NCBI GenBank assembly: GCA_023458055.1
Contig: JAEXAW010000084.1
Span: 186,001 to 250,000, forward strand
DNA: 64,000 bases
Direction: 5' to 3'
From: Pseudomonadota bacterium
GTDB taxonomy: Bacteria; Pseudomonadota; Alphaproteobacteria; Sphingomonadales; Sphingomonadaceae
Under the pieces are notes generated by a model. That model saw only the letters and a list, made by a program, of their open reading frames with translations, did not search any database and was not told the origin of the DNA. Both the position numbers and the translations under genes were made by a program. Position 1 is the stretch's first letter, and each line of letters opens with the position of its first letter. Positions 24,679-33,901 of the stretch are shown here, in pieces.

Positions 24679-25194
24679 ATGTTTGCCTTATCCCTCCATT
24701 CCGATGATCCTGCCACCCGCTATGCCGAACTCGCCGATGCCGCCGATGCGATTACGGCGGGCGAACGCGACGCCATCGCCAATATGGCCAATGTCGCGGC
24801 GCTGATTTGGGAGGCGTTGCCCGACCTCAACTGGGCGGGATTTTATCGCATGAGTGCGGATCGCTCGGAACTGGTGCTCGGGCCGTTCCAGGGCAAGGCA
24901 GCCTGCATCCGCATTGCGCTGGGCAAGGGCGTGTGCGGCACGGCCGCCGCCAGCGGCGACGTGCAACTGGTCGAAGATGTGAACGCCTTTCCCGGCCATA
25001 TTGCCTGCGATGCCGCCAGCCGGTCGGAGCTGGTGGTGCCGATCATCCATGATGGCGCGGTCATCGCGGTGCTCGACCTCGACAGCCCCTTGCCTGCGCG
25101 GTTTGGCGAGGTCGATGCGGCAGGATGCAAAGCGCTGTGCCAACGCATCGCCGCACGGCTGGCGGCACCCTTGGCCGCTGCGCAGGCGCAATAG
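24679..25194 (+). CDS. Free methionine-(R)-sulfoxide reductase (GAF domain)
   Basis: A 171-residue single GAF-domain enzyme that reduces free methionine-R-sulfoxide and so protects the methionine pool from oxidation. The three cysteines of the family are present: C76 in GKAACIRI, C86 in GKGVCGTA and C110 in GHIACDAASRSELVVP, matching the catalytic and resolving cysteines in E. coli and yeast fRMsr. GGGAG precedes the ATG. A short GCGG/CCGC hairpin with a T-run (25197-25216) follows the stop and may end the transcript. Confidence 0.92.
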   Translation: MFALSLHSDDPATRYAELADAADAITAGERDAIANMANVAALIWEALPDLNWAGFYRMSADRSELVLGPFQGKAACIRIALGKGVCGTAAASGDVQLVEDVNAFPGHIACDAASRSELVVPIIHDGAVIAVLDLDSPLPARFGEVDAAGCKALCQRIAARLAAPLAAAQAQ

Positions 25195-25274
25195 TCGCGG
25201 CAAAAACCGCCTTTTTCAACGGAAAATCGACCCTAAAAAATCCGCTTGCGTTTGAAAAAACGAAAAGATAGTCT

Positions 25275-25337
25275 TTGTAAGGGTTTCGGAGGGGAGACCC
25301 GAAGGACCGCATCATGGGAAACCATGATGCGGTTTTT
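25275..25337 (+). ncRNA. Candidate small RNA, possibly suhB/mmgR-like
   Basis: Between fRMsr and the HerA gene lie two consecutive hairpins: a G-rich one (GGGT...ACCC, loop containing GGAGGGGA, 25281-25300) and a strong terminator (CCGCATCATGG...CCATGATGCGG then TTTTT). The region has no coding frame and fRMsr seems to have its own terminator upstream, so this is likely an independent short transcript. The build, a small hairpin followed directly by the terminator stem, resembles the suhB (mmgR) RNA of alphaproteobacteria, but I could not compare it with the family model. The 5' end is approximate. Confidence 0.5.
25307..25337 (+). terminator. Strong Rho-independent terminator
   Basis: An 11-base perfect stem, CCGCATCATGG and CCATGATGCGG, closes a four-base GAAA loop and is followed by TTTTT on the plus strand. 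It has no T-run on the minus strand, so it serves the plus-strand candidate small RNA, not the herA gene. Confidence 0.9.
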
Positions 25338-25371
25338 CGTTTTAGGATCGCGCCGCCGAAACGGGTAGGGC

Positions 25372-27054
25372 TTAGCGGCCCTGGCTACGCCAGCGACGGA
25401 CCACGCGTTCCAGGATTTCCGCTTCGCCGCCCGTCTGTTTCCACAGTTCGGAGAAGAGCGGATCGCTCGAGGCCGGACGCTTATGTTCTTCGAGCGTATC
25501 GAGCGCGACGCGGATCGGAATCGACACGCCCTCGCCGCAGATGATGCACTCGCGGTTGCGGAGCGCCGGGATCGAATCGACAAAGCCGCGCGATCCTTCC
25601 GGCATTGCGGCCTTCACGAAATCGCGGTCGCGGTCGTTGTTGAGACGCATCGAGATGATCGTACCGCATTGCGACAACACGCCTTCGGCCAAGTCGGACG
25701 GGCGCTGTGTGATGAGGCCTAGCGATACGCCATATTTACGGCCTTCCTTGGCGATCCGCTCAAGGATCTTGCGCACGGCCTGTCCACCGCCGATGGTCGA
25801 GCTGGGGATATAGCGGTGCGCTTCTTCGCACACCAGCAGCACTGGACGTTGCGGCTCGTTGCGCGCCCAGATCGCATAGTCGAACACCATGCGCGACAGC
25901 ACGGCAACCACGACAGAGGTAATGTCCGAAGGCACACCCGACACGTCGATGATCGAAATCGGACGGCCATCTGACGGCAGGCGGAAAATCTTGGCCAGAA
26001 AGGCAGCCATCGTATCGCCGACGAGCATGCCGGAGAACATGAAGCTATAACGCGGATCGTTGCGCATTTCCTCAATCTTGCCCTTGAGGCGCATGAACGG
26101 CGCTGACGAGGTCGACTTGTCGAGCTTGCCCATCTCGGTCTGGATGATGTTGAGAAGGTCGGAGAGCAGATAGGGAATCGGCGAATCGACCGTAAGCTTG
26201 CTCATCCCTTCGGCAAGGCGGTTCTTCGAGCGCGCTTGCAGCAGACATTTGGACAAAATGTCGCAATCCGCCTGACGGTCCTTGCCCTCCGAGGTCACGA
26301 ACACTTCGCAATGCTCTTCAAAGTTCAAGAGCCAATAAGGCATCGCGAGGTTCTCGACGTCGAACAGCGCGCCGGTATCGCGGAAGGCCGCCGAATATTC
26401 ACCGTGCGGGTCGATCATCACGATATGACCTTCGGGCGCCGCTTCGCAGATTTTATGGAGGATGAGCGCGGCACTGGTCGATTTACCGGTACCGGTCGAA
26501 CCGAGCAGGGCGAAGTGCTTGCCGAGCATCGCGTCAATATAGAGCGCACCGCGGATGTCGCGGGTCGGATACACGGTGCCCACTTCGACATGGGCACGCT
26601 CGTCGGCGGCATAGACTTGCTTAAGGTCGGCACTGGTGGCCGCATAGACTTGCGAACCCGGCACCGGATAACGCGTCACACCGCGGCGGAAATTATAGAT
26701 GCGCCCGGTCAGCTTTTCTTCGTCACCCTCGCCCATGAAGTCGATCTGGGCGATGATGATACCCTGGCCCCGGTCGTGCATGGATTGCGAGCGGATGCTG
26801 GCGAGCAGCCAATTGGCTCCGATGCGGATCTTGATCTGCGCACCGACTTGCCCGGCCATCGCTAGCGCCGGGTCGGAGTTAGCCGCAAACTGCCCGATCA
26901 GCTTGGCATCAAGCAAAATTTGCGAGCTTGACCCGGCAACATCCATCACCTCGCCGATGAGGTTGTGGCGCACGGGCGGCGCACTCACAGCAACGCGCGG
27001 TTCGGGCACCGCATTAACGTCGTGCTGAAAATTCTGTTGTCCCGAAAGGTCCAT
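25372..27054 (-). CDS. HerA-type ATP-binding protein (DUF87)
   Basis: A 560-residue ATPase of the HerA/FtsK superfamily. The N-terminal ~130 residues form a HAS-barrel-like region (HNLIGEVMDVAGSSSQILLD); Walker A is LLGSTGTGKSTSAAL near residue 180, a Walker-B-type VLLVCEEAHRYIP lies near 400, and an arginine-finger segment RNRECIICGEGVSIP is near 510. HerA proteins act as hexameric DNA translocases, in archaea with NurA; in bacteria the role is not settled. No NurA-like nuclease gene is adjacent. Confidence 0.85.
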   Translation of the reverse strand: MDLSGQQNFQHDVNAVPEPRVAVSAPPVRHNLIGEVMDVAGSSSQILLDAKLIGQFAANSDPALAMAGQVGAQIKIRIGANWLLASIRSQSMHDRGQGIIIAQIDFMGEGDEEKLTGRIYNFRRGVTRYPVPGSQVYAATSADLKQVYAADERAHVEVGTVYPTRDIRGALYIDAMLGKHFALLGSTGTGKSTSAALILHKICEAAPEGHIVMIDPHGEYSAAFRDTGALFDVENLAMPYWLLNFEEHCEVFVTSEGKDRQADCDILSKCLLQARSKNRLAEGMSKLTVDSPIPYLLSDLLNIIQTEMGKLDKSTSSAPFMRLKGKIEEMRNDPRYSFMFSGMLVGDTMAAFLAKIFRLPSDGRPISIIDVSGVPSDITSVVVAVLSRMVFDYAIWARNEPQRPVLLVCEEAHRYIPSSTIGGGQAVRKILERIAKEGRKYGVSLGLITQRPSDLAEGVLSQCGTIISMRLNNDRDRDFVKAAMPEGSRGFVDSIPALRNRECIICGEGVSIPIRVALDTLEEHKRPASSDPLFSELWKQTGGEAEILERVVRRWRSQGR

Positions 27055-27160
27055 ATAACGCCCCTGTGCTTATGCGGTTATTACTTAGCCGCAGGATGTA
27101 GCATCAAGAGGTAAAGAAAGGCTTAGGCATAAGGTGAAATAATGCGACTTATGCGGCGAT

Positions 27161-27943
27161 TCAGGTCCGTTTCCGGAACAGCAACGCGCCCGCATAGCCG
27201 AAAGCGAGCGAGACAAGGATCGCCGCGAGGCCATAGAGAAAGCCATGCCGCTGCGCCGCTTCGGCAACAAAGCGTTCAAAACCGGACTTGCGGATGACAA
27301 TATCGCGCGAGGCCACGGCAAGCACGCGTCCTTTGCTGATGAGGAAGGTTTCGGCCGTATAATGCCCGACCGGCACCCGCGCCGGAATAGAAAGGCGCGC
27401 GCGGTAGAGGACGCCTTCGCTGATCTCCACCGCATTGGGGCGCTCGTCGAAAAGTTCATGCCGCTTATTAAGGTCGATAAGCCCGCGCTCGAACCGGCTA
27501 TTCTGGTCGGCATCGGAGCCGCTCGCGGGCGACAGCTGCAGATTTTTGAGGCCAAGTTCGTAAATCGCCGCTGTGCGTTCATCGACCAGTTGATCGATCG
27601 GGCGCGAGGAGGCAATCGCATAATAGCCCGGAACGCTGCGGAAGCGGGCACTTTCGGCATTGATCCAGACGCCCGCAATCTTCTGTTTTTCGCGCAAGGT
27701 GATCGGGCGCGATGGCCCTTTCAGGACCACAACAATATCCGCGCGGCTATCCGGCAGGCGACCGCCAGGATAAAGGATCGCGCCGAACAACAGCAAATCC
27801 TCGCCCGAAAAACTATATTGGATGTCGATGGCATTGCGCGAAACGTCGGGCACCAGTTGCGGGTCTTGTGCTGCGGCAGGACTGGCGAGCAGGCCGAGCA
27901 GCGCCAGCAGCAGCATCCCGCAGCGGATCAACCAGCGCATCAT
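27161..27943 (-). CDS. TIGR02186 family membrane protein
   Basis: A 260-residue exported protein with a signal peptide (MLLLALLGLLASPAAA) and one C-terminal membrane segment (GLAAILVSLAFGYAGALLF) followed by RKRT. The PDVSRNAIDIQYSFSGEDLLLFGA and VVVLKGPSRPITLREKQKI segments identify the TIGR02186 family, found in alphaproteobacteria and typically beside a TauE-type exporter, as here. Function is unknown; most of it should lie in the periplasm. Two consecutive ATG codons overlap the stop of the tauE gene. A very long open frame continues upstream of this start but is not real (see rejected items). Confidence 0.82.
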   Translation of the reverse strand: MMRWLIRCGMLLLALLGLLASPAAAQDPQLVPDVSRNAIDIQYSFSGEDLLLFGAILYPGGRLPDSRADIVVVLKGPSRPITLREKQKIAGVWINAESARFRSVPGYYAIASSRPIDQLVDERTAAIYELGLKNLQLSPASGSDADQNSRFERGLIDLNKRHELFDERPNAVEISEGVLYRARLSIPARVPVGHYTAETFLISKGRVLAVASRDIVIRKSGFERFVAEAAQRHGFLYGLAAILVSLAFGYAGALLFRKRT

Positions 27944-28854
27944 AGCGTCTGGATCGTATAGATTTCGTCGGGCCGGAAACCCAATCCCATCGCCATCCGC
28001 GCGGCGACGATGATGACGATGGCCGCGAGACAGAGGCGCAGATATTCGGGCCGCATCTTCTGCGCAAAACGCGCGCCCCATTGCGCTCCGATGACGCCGC
28101 CGACGAGAAGCAGCACCGCCAGCACAATATCGACCGCGCGCGTGGTAAGGCTGTGCAGCATCGTCGTCACCATCGTCACGAACAGGATCTGGAACAGCGA
28201 GGTGCCGACCACGACCTGCGTCCCCATGCCGAGGATATAGATCATCGCGGGCACCATGATGAAGCCGCCGCCGACCCCCAACAACATCGTCATGATGCCG
28301 GTGATGAAGCCGAGCAGCAACGGCCCGAACGGGGAGATATAAAGCCCCGAGCGATAGAAGCGCCAGCGCATCGGCAGGCTGGCAATCAGCGGGTGGTGGC
28401 GTCTTTTGGTCGCCTTGACCGCCTCGCCCTTGCGCAGCGCCAGTACCGCATTGAGGCTTTCGCGCCCCATCATCAGGCCGATCGAGCCGAGCATGATCAC
28501 ATAAAGCAGCGCGATCACCGTATCGATCTGCCCCACCCGTTGCAGCACGCGGAACAGCACCGCACCGACCGCAGAGCCGATGATACCGCCGACGACCAGC
28601 ACGCCGCCCATGCGAAAATCGACGCCATCGCGGCGCATATGCGCGATCACGCCCGAGACGCTTGATCCGGTCACCTGCGTTGCTGACGAGGCCGCCGCAA
28701 CGGTCGGCGGGATACCGTAGAAGATAAGCAGCGGCGTCGTTAAAAACCCGCCGCCCACGCCGAACATGCCGGAGAGAAATCCTACCCCGCCACCCAACAG
28801 GATGATGACGAGCGCGTTGACCGACAGGTTGGCAACGGGAAGGTAGAGGTCCAT
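27940..28854 (-). CDS. Sulfite exporter TauE/SafE family protein
   Basis: A 304-residue inner-membrane protein with about eight hydrophobic segments. The paired signatures GGVGFLSGMFGVGGGFLTTPLL near the N-terminus and LLLGFITGIMTMLLGVGGGF in the second half are typical of TauE/SafE (DUF81) transporters, which move sulfite or organosulfur anions. It overlaps the TIGR02186 gene and follows the NfrA-C-like gene by 35 bases, suggesting one operon. The substrate is unknown. Confidence 0.9.
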   Translation of the reverse strand: MDLYLPVANLSVNALVIILLGGGVGFLSGMFGVGGGFLTTPLLIFYGIPPTVAAASSATQVTGSSVSGVIAHMRRDGVDFRMGGVLVVGGIIGSAVGAVLFRVLQRVGQIDTVIALLYVIMLGSIGLMMGRESLNAVLALRKGEAVKATKRRHHPLIASLPMRWRFYRSGLYISPFGPLLLGFITGIMTMLLGVGGGFIMVPAMIYILGMGTQVVVGTSLFQILFVTMVTTMLHSLTTRAVDIVLAVLLLVGGVIGAQWGARFAQKMRPEYLRLCLAAIVIIVAARMAMGLGFRPDEIYTIQTL

Positions 28855-28889
28855 GGCTTCTCCCTATCCGTGGCGGCGGATAAGTGCCA

Positions 28890-30011
28890 CTAAAAATCCG
28901 TGGCGAGGATGAGCGCGGGTCCGGAGGACGGCAGCGCCTCGCCTGCGATCCGTTCACGCCATTCGAGCGAGAGGCGCAGCGGCTTGCCGAGCGGTGCTTT
29001 GAGATCGGCTTCGAGCAGCGGCCCGACGTCGAGGCGCGCAATCTTGTCCTGCGCTCCGCCTGAAACCCGCGCCCCGAGCGAGAGTGGCACCGGACCAATG
29101 CGGGCAAACTCACGCTTTGCCGTAACCGCCGCATCGGCAAAGAGCACCGGGTTTTTGACGCCCACAACCCCGCCCTGCGCATAGCCATCGAGCGTGAAGC
29201 CAGCACCCAGCGGCTTGGGGTCAAAGCCGCCATAAGCGAGGATTGCGGGCGCGGTGCGCGCGCCGGAATCGAGCGCAAATCGCTGTTCAACCGCGACGGT
29301 GATATTGGCTTTGCGGACGGGGCGGTAGGCAAGGCCGACCGCCACTTCCTTGCCCGGACGCGCCAATGCCGCCGCACCGCGCGCATAAATTTCCGCACCG
29401 CTCTGTTTGATCGGCAGCGCGAGGCGCGCCCCCGCCTGGCTGCCGCCATAATGGGGCGCGACCAGCCCGTTGGCGAGGCTCCCGCTGCCGCGCCGCCAGA
29501 GCAGCCAGGCGCTACCCCTGATCGCGGAACCCGCGTTGCTTCGCGCTGGCGGGCGCGGCGGTGAAGCGGTTGGTGTCGGGGCGGTTGCGGGCGCGTGCGA
29601 ATGATCCGGCCCGGTGGCTTCAGCCATAAACGGCAAGGATGGCAGCGGCGGTCTAAATGTAGCGACGGTGTCAAGAGACGCGCGCATAAGCTCCGCCCGC
29701 CCCTCTCGTGTGCGGAAATGTAGCGACCGGATTGGCAGGTGCAGCGCTACTGGCCTCCCCTGCTCACTGGCCAAGATCGGCGATGGGCGAACGGACCAAA
29801 CGAGGCTGGCCGGGGCTGCGACGGGCGCGGGTTCAGCAACGGGCGGCGGTGCGGCTTCCTCTCGCGCGACCACCGACGAAGGCCGCGGCTCTTCCTCTCC
29901 CGCCGGGTAGAGCATGATCCCGCGCACCAGCGCCCAACTGACAAAAACACTTGCGAGAAAAACAAGCGGCCTGCCGCGATGCGGGTTTGCGGTCATTGTC
30001 GCCCCGTTCAT
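28890..30011 (-). CDS. Membrane-anchored protein with NfrA C-terminal-like beta domain
   Basis: A 373-residue protein. An N-terminal hydrophobic segment (LVFLASVFVSWALVRGIML) is followed by a Pro/Ala-rich region of about 130 residues, then a beta-rich C-terminal domain of about 190 residues (GLAYRPVRKANITVAVEQRF, then repeated short amphipathic strands ending in ALILATDF with terminal Phe). That domain resembles the C-terminal part of NfrA, the outer-membrane partner of NfrB, although the TPR region of E. coli NfrA is missing. The start at 30011 overlaps the stop of the glycosyltransferase gene (ATGA). Assignment to NfrA rests on context as well as sequence. Confidence 0.55.
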   Translation of the reverse strand: MNGATMTANPHRGRPLVFLASVFVSWALVRGIMLYPAGEEEPRPSSVVAREEAAPPPVAEPAPVAAPASLVWSVRPSPILASEQGRPVALHLPIRSLHFRTREGRAELMRASLDTVATFRPPLPSLPFMAEATGPDHSHAPATAPTPTASPPRPPARSNAGSAIRGSAWLLWRRGSGSLANGLVAPHYGGSQAGARLALPIKQSGAEIYARGAAALARPGKEVAVGLAYRPVRKANITVAVEQRFALDSGARTAPAILAYGGFDPKPLGAGFTLDGYAQGGVVGVKNPVLFADAAVTAKREFARIGPVPLSLGARVSGGAQDKIARLDVGPLLEADLKAPLGKPLRLSLEWRERIAGEALPSSGPALILATDF

Positions 30012-31402
30012 CGTCCCGTCTCCGTCGCATCCGGAAAGCGATGGTCGGTCTTGTCCCAATGCGGCGCTTTCCCGCGCCACAGGGGCAGATAGGCCCCGAG
30101 CGCGCGGCTGCTCGCCATGATCGCGATGATGTTGCTGAGGACCATGCGCGGCACCGCCCGCCATGCTTCGGCCCAGCCATGGACCGACAAGGTAAAGCAG
30201 AACCTTAGCACCGCGCGCCAGACAAGCAGCCCGAGCGTGATCCATAGCAGCAGCGACAAAATATCAGGATTTGCCAGCTTCGCCGCGACCGGCACGCCCA
30301 GCAATTTATGCCCCGCATAACTCGCCAGCGTCAGCGCCAACGCGACATAACTCACCAGCAGCAGCATGGCAGCGAGCACCGCCCGCCGGTCGCGCCACCA
30401 CATCCAGCGGTTAATGCAGCGCTGGCGCAGCGACCGGCTGTGCGGCGTCACCCCCGCGAGGCGGTCCCATCCCGCGAGCGCGATGCCCAAGATCCAGCGC
30501 GCCTTCTGCCGCACCGCTTGCGGCAGGCTCGCCGGAAACAACCCGCGCGAGACGATGAGGCTGCCGTCGGCTCCGGTCACGCGCACGAAAGCACAGCGCG
30601 CACCCAGCGCGGAGGCCTTTATACCCGTTTCATAATCTTCCGTGACAGAGGCCGCATCAAACGGAACCCCACCCGATTGCGCCGCGAGTTTTTCCAGCAA
30701 GTCCAGCCGGAACATTACGCCGACACCCGCCGAAGGGATTGGCGCGCCAAGCAAGTCGCGCAGCGGCATATCCTTGCCATGCGCTTCGGCAAATTCGTCG
30801 AGATAATGGCCACCGACCCATGGGCTATAAGGATCAGGGAGCGGCACCACCGGAATTTGCACCATGTCATGTTCCGGCCATAGCGCGGCATAGAGTGCGA
30901 GTTCATCAGCGTGCACCACGTCCTCGGCATCATGCAGCACCACCGCATTGAAGCCGCGCCCATCCCGGGCCGCATCTGCTTCCATCGCCCGCCAGATCGC
31001 GTTGAGATTGTCCGCCTTGGTCGTCGGCCCCTCGCGCGAATTGAGCGCAACTCTTACCCGTCCGGGATAGCGCGCCGCCAGCCTCTCGGCCTCGGCGCGC
31101 GTCGCGGCGTCATTCGGATAACAGCCAAGATAGAGGCAATAATCGCCCTCGCCCCAGCGCGCGATGCTGTGGTCGACCATCGGCGCAACCACATCGGCCT
31201 CCTGCCACAGCGGGATGAAGATTGCGAACCGCACCGCGGCTGCATCGCCCAAACTGGCGAGGCTGCGCGGCTTCCAGCCGTCCTTCGCGGCGTGGCGCAA
31301 CCACAACAGATCAAATGCGAGATCATCAAGGCCGATGGCGACCATGCCGAAACAGGCGAGCAGCAGCAATTCGCGCGCGCCGCCATCAATCCATGCCAGC
31401 AT
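30008..31402 (-). CDS. NfrB-like inner-membrane glycosyltransferase (GT2)
   Basis: A 464-residue processive-type glycosyltransferase. The GT2 domain shows FIFIPLWQEADVV, the DxD-like VVLHDAEDVVH, and the QxxRW-type QKARWILGIALAGWDRL; several membrane segments lie at the N-terminus and in the last 150 residues. The ending KAPHWDKTDHRFPDA is characteristic of NfrB, known in E. coli for phage N4 adsorption and a polysaccharide receptor. Unlike E. coli NfrB, there is no C-terminal MshEN region. ATG at 31402 is used; GGGGG lies only two bases upstream, so the TTG at 31414 is an alternative. Divergent from yeiH. Confidence 0.75.
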   Translation of the reverse strand: MLAWIDGGARELLLLACFGMVAIGLDDLAFDLLWLRHAAKDGWKPRSLASLGDAAAVRFAIFIPLWQEADVVAPMVDHSIARWGEGDYCLYLGCYPNDAATRAEAERLAARYPGRVRVALNSREGPTTKADNLNAIWRAMEADAARDGRGFNAVVLHDAEDVVHADELALYAALWPEHDMVQIPVVPLPDPYSPWVGGHYLDEFAEAHGKDMPLRDLLGAPIPSAGVGVMFRLDLLEKLAAQSGGVPFDAASVTEDYETGIKASALGARCAFVRVTGADGSLIVSRGLFPASLPQAVRQKARWILGIALAGWDRLAGVTPHSRSLRQRCINRWMWWRDRRAVLAAMLLLVSYVALALTLASYAGHKLLGVPVAAKLANPDILSLLLWITLGLLVWRAVLRFCFTLSVHGWAEAWRAVPRMVLSNIIAIMASSRALGAYLPLWRGKAPHWDKTDHRFPDATETGR

Positions 31403-31503
31403 GTCCCCCGACAAACGCGCCCCCTTATCCCTTCCCCATCTATGCCGCGCCGGATTGCGCTTGGCAACGGGCGTGGTTAAAGCGGGCGACAGGGAGACAC
31501 GCG

Positions 31504-32559
31504 ATGCGGGGCGATACCCGGCTGCCGATGGCGGCCGATCTATATAATGACATATTGGATATCGACCCGAAGGCCGCGCCGCGCTTTCAGCCGCGCGCCT
31601 ATTTTTTCGGCCTGTCGGTGACCGCCATCGCTGCACTCGCCGCCGCCTATATCGCCGACCATTATCATGCGCCGATCATGCTCATCGGCCTCCTCTTCGG
31701 GCTCGCGCTCAATTTCATGGGCGATGATAAAAGGATGGAGGCAGGCCTTACCTTTGCCTCCAAAACCTTGCTGCGCTGGGGCATTATCCTGCTCGGCGCG
31801 CGGATTACTTTTGGCCAGATTGTCGATCTTGGCGCACTCACATTTATCGCCGTCGCCTGCATTCTCGTGCTGGTGATGGGCGCGGGCGTGGTCACCGCCC
31901 GCGCGCTCAAGCTTGATATACCATTCGGCATATTATCAGGCGGCGCGGTCGCGATTTGCGGCGCATCGGCGGCGCTGGCGCTTTCCGCATTGCTCGGCGA
32001 AAAGCGGGTGTCGCAGGTGCAGCTCACCATCACGCTCGTCTGCATTGCCGCCGCGAGTGCGATCGCCATGTCGCTCTATCCGCCGCTCGTCAGCGCCCTC
32101 GGCTTCACCGACCGGCAAGCGGGCTTTGTCATGGGCGCGGCGATCCATGATGTGGCGCAGGCAATCGGCGGGGGCATGAGCGTTTCGCCCGAAGCGGGCA
32201 ATGTCGCAACCGTGGTCAAGCTTTCACGCGTCGCCCTCCTCGCGCCGGTGCTGATTATCCTGCCCTTCCTCATCGGGAAAAGCGACGACGGGGAAGGAAC
32301 CAAAGCGGCATTTCCGTTGTTTCTCTTGGGATTCGCCGCGCTGGTCGGGCTCGGAAGCATCGTTGCGGTGCCGAAGGGCGTGGTTGATTTCCTGTCGACG
32401 ACCGCATCCGCGATGCTGTTGCTCGCCATTGTCGCCAATGGCATCCGCTCGCCCATGCAGCAATTGATGGTGCAAGGCTGGCGCACCGCGATGCCGGTGG
32501 TTATGGCATCGCTTACCGCTCTGGGGCTGTCGCTCATCGCTGCATCCCTGTTATTCTAG
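31504..32559 (+). CDS. YeiH family putative sulfate exporter (UPF0324)
   Basis: A 351-residue inner-membrane protein with ten or so hydrophobic segments. The motifs LLFGLALNFMGDDKRMEAGL, LLRWGIILLGARITFGQI and the central GGAVAICGASAALAL match the YeiH/UPF0324 family of putative exporters. The transported anion is not proven for the family. GGGAGA lies six bases before the ATG at 31504. An adjacent nhaA suggests ion homeostasis, but the two genes are 58 bases apart and may be independent. Confidence 0.85.
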   Translation: MRGDTRLPMAADLYNDILDIDPKAAPRFQPRAYFFGLSVTAIAALAAAYIADHYHAPIMLIGLLFGLALNFMGDDKRMEAGLTFASKTLLRWGIILLGARITFGQIVDLGALTFIAVACILVLVMGAGVVTARALKLDIPFGILSGGAVAICGASAALALSALLGEKRVSQVQLTITLVCIAAASAIAMSLYPPLVSALGFTDRQAGFVMGAAIHDVAQAIGGGMSVSPEAGNVATVVKLSRVALLAPVLIILPFLIGKSDDGEGTKAAFPLFLLGFAALVGLGSIVAVPKGVVDFLSTTASAMLLLAIVANGIRSPMQQLMVQGWRTAMPVVMASLTALGLSLIAASLLF

Positions 32560-32617
32560 CGCGGACTTTTCCTTTTCCCGCGCACCAACGCAAGATTTGA
32601 TAAAGGTTTGCGCTTTC

Positions 32618-33901
32618 ATGGCCGTTGCACCAGCACCTCGCCCGTTTTCGGTTTTTCGCGACTTTCTGGCAAGCGAGGCCGCAGGCGGCATTTTGCTGAT
32701 CGTAGCCGCCACGCTCGCCATGCTGATGGCCAATTCGGGCGCGGCAGAGACCTATTTCGCCTTCGTCCATTATGAAACCGGCCCGGTCCTCACCGACAAG
32801 CTTGGCCCGATGAACGTGCATCTGTGGGTCAATGACGGGCTGATGGCCTTGTTCTTTTTCCTCGTCGGGCTCGAGATCAAGCGCGAGCTCCTCGACGGGC
32901 GGCTTTCGACCTGGGACAAGCGCCGCCTGCCGGTCGTCGCCGCAATTGCCGGGATGGCCGTCCCTGCCCTCTTCTACCTCGCCTTCGTCAAGGGCGATCC
33001 GGCGCTGACCCATGGCTGGGCGATTCCCGCGGCAACCGATATTGCCTTTCCCATCGGCGTGCTTGCCCTGCTCGGCAACCGCGCGCCGACCGCATTGAAG
33101 CTGTTCCTCGTCACCGTTGCGATTGTTGATGATATGGGCGCGGTCGCGATCATCGCGCTGTTTTACACGGCCGAAATCAACATGGTTGCGCTGGGGGCCG
33201 GCGCGATCATCCTTGGCGGCATGTTCGCGCTCAACCGTGCAGGCGTGCGCCGGATTCCGGTCTATCTCCTGTGCGCAGCGGCGCTCTGGTATGCGATCCT
33301 CCTATCGGGCGTCCATGCAACCATTGCGGGCGTGCTCGCCGCGCTAACCATCCCCATCGATACAACGCCGGGCGCGCCGGACAGCGCGGAATCCCCGCTC
33401 CACAAGCTCGAACATGCCCTCCATCCGTGGAGCAGTTTCTTCATCGTGCCGGTGTTCGGTTTCGTCAATGCAGGGGTCGCGTTGGGGGGCATGCAGACCA
33501 GCGATATCGTCGCGCCGATGCCGCTCGGCATTGCCGCGGGACTCTTCTTTGGCAAGCAAATCGGCATTTTCGCGGCGGTGTGGATCGCGGTCAAAACCGG
33601 CTTTGCGCAAAAACTACGCGGAGCCACCTGGCCGCAAATTTATGGCGTCGCGATGCTGTGCGGGATCGGCTTTACCATGAGCCTGTTTATCGGCGGCCTT
33701 GCCTTCACCGACCCCGAACTCATCGAAGAGGCCAAGATCGGCGTGCTGATGGGATCAGTCGCCGCCGCGCTGGTCGGCTTCGCGCTACTCCGCTTCGCCC
33801 CCCTCCACCCCGAACACGCCCGCTGCCAAGCCGAGGCAGCAGGCGAAATAGAGGAAGATGGCGACATCGCCGACATGGAAGAAGCAACGTTGGCGCGCTG
33901 A
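32618..33901 (+). CDS. nhaA: Na+/H+ antiporter NhaA
   Basis: A 427-residue sodium/proton antiporter of the inner membrane. The ion-binding aspartate pair is in VAIVDDMGAVAIIALFYTAE, and earlier hallmarks are MALFFFLVGLEIKREL and HGWAIPAATDIAFPIG. It expels sodium at alkaline pH using the proton gradient. The ATG at 32618 begins the family region; an in-frame TTG at 32597 would add seven residues. The C-terminal ~30 residues are acidic and cytoplasmic. Confidence 0.95.
   Translation: MAVAPAPRPFSVFRDFLASEAAGGILLIVAATLAMLMANSGAAETYFAFVHYETGPVLTDKLGPMNVHLWVNDGLMALFFFLVGLEIKRELLDGRLSTWDKRRLPVVAAIAGMAVPALFYLAFVKGDPALTHGWAIPAATDIAFPIGVLALLGNRAPTALKLFLVTVAIVDDMGAVAIIALFYTAEINMVALGAGAIILGGMFALNRAGVRRIPVYLLCAAALWYAILLSGVHATIAGVLAALTIPIDTTPGAPDSAESPLHKLEHALHPWSSFFIVPVFGFVNAGVALGGMQTSDIVAPMPLGIAAGLFFGKQIGIFAAVWIAVKTGFAQKLRGATWPQIYGVAMLCGIGFTMSLFIGGLAFTDPELIEEAKIGVLMGSVAAALVGFALLRFAPLHPEHARCQAEAAGEIEEDGDIADMEEATLAR

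Noticed and set aside
27161..29674. A single 837-residue reading frame on the minus strand
   Set aside because: The C-terminal part is TIGR02186, but the part upstream of 27943 runs out of frame through the tauE and NfrA-C-like genes and is Arg/Pro-rich nonsense. The true start is at the overlap with tauE.
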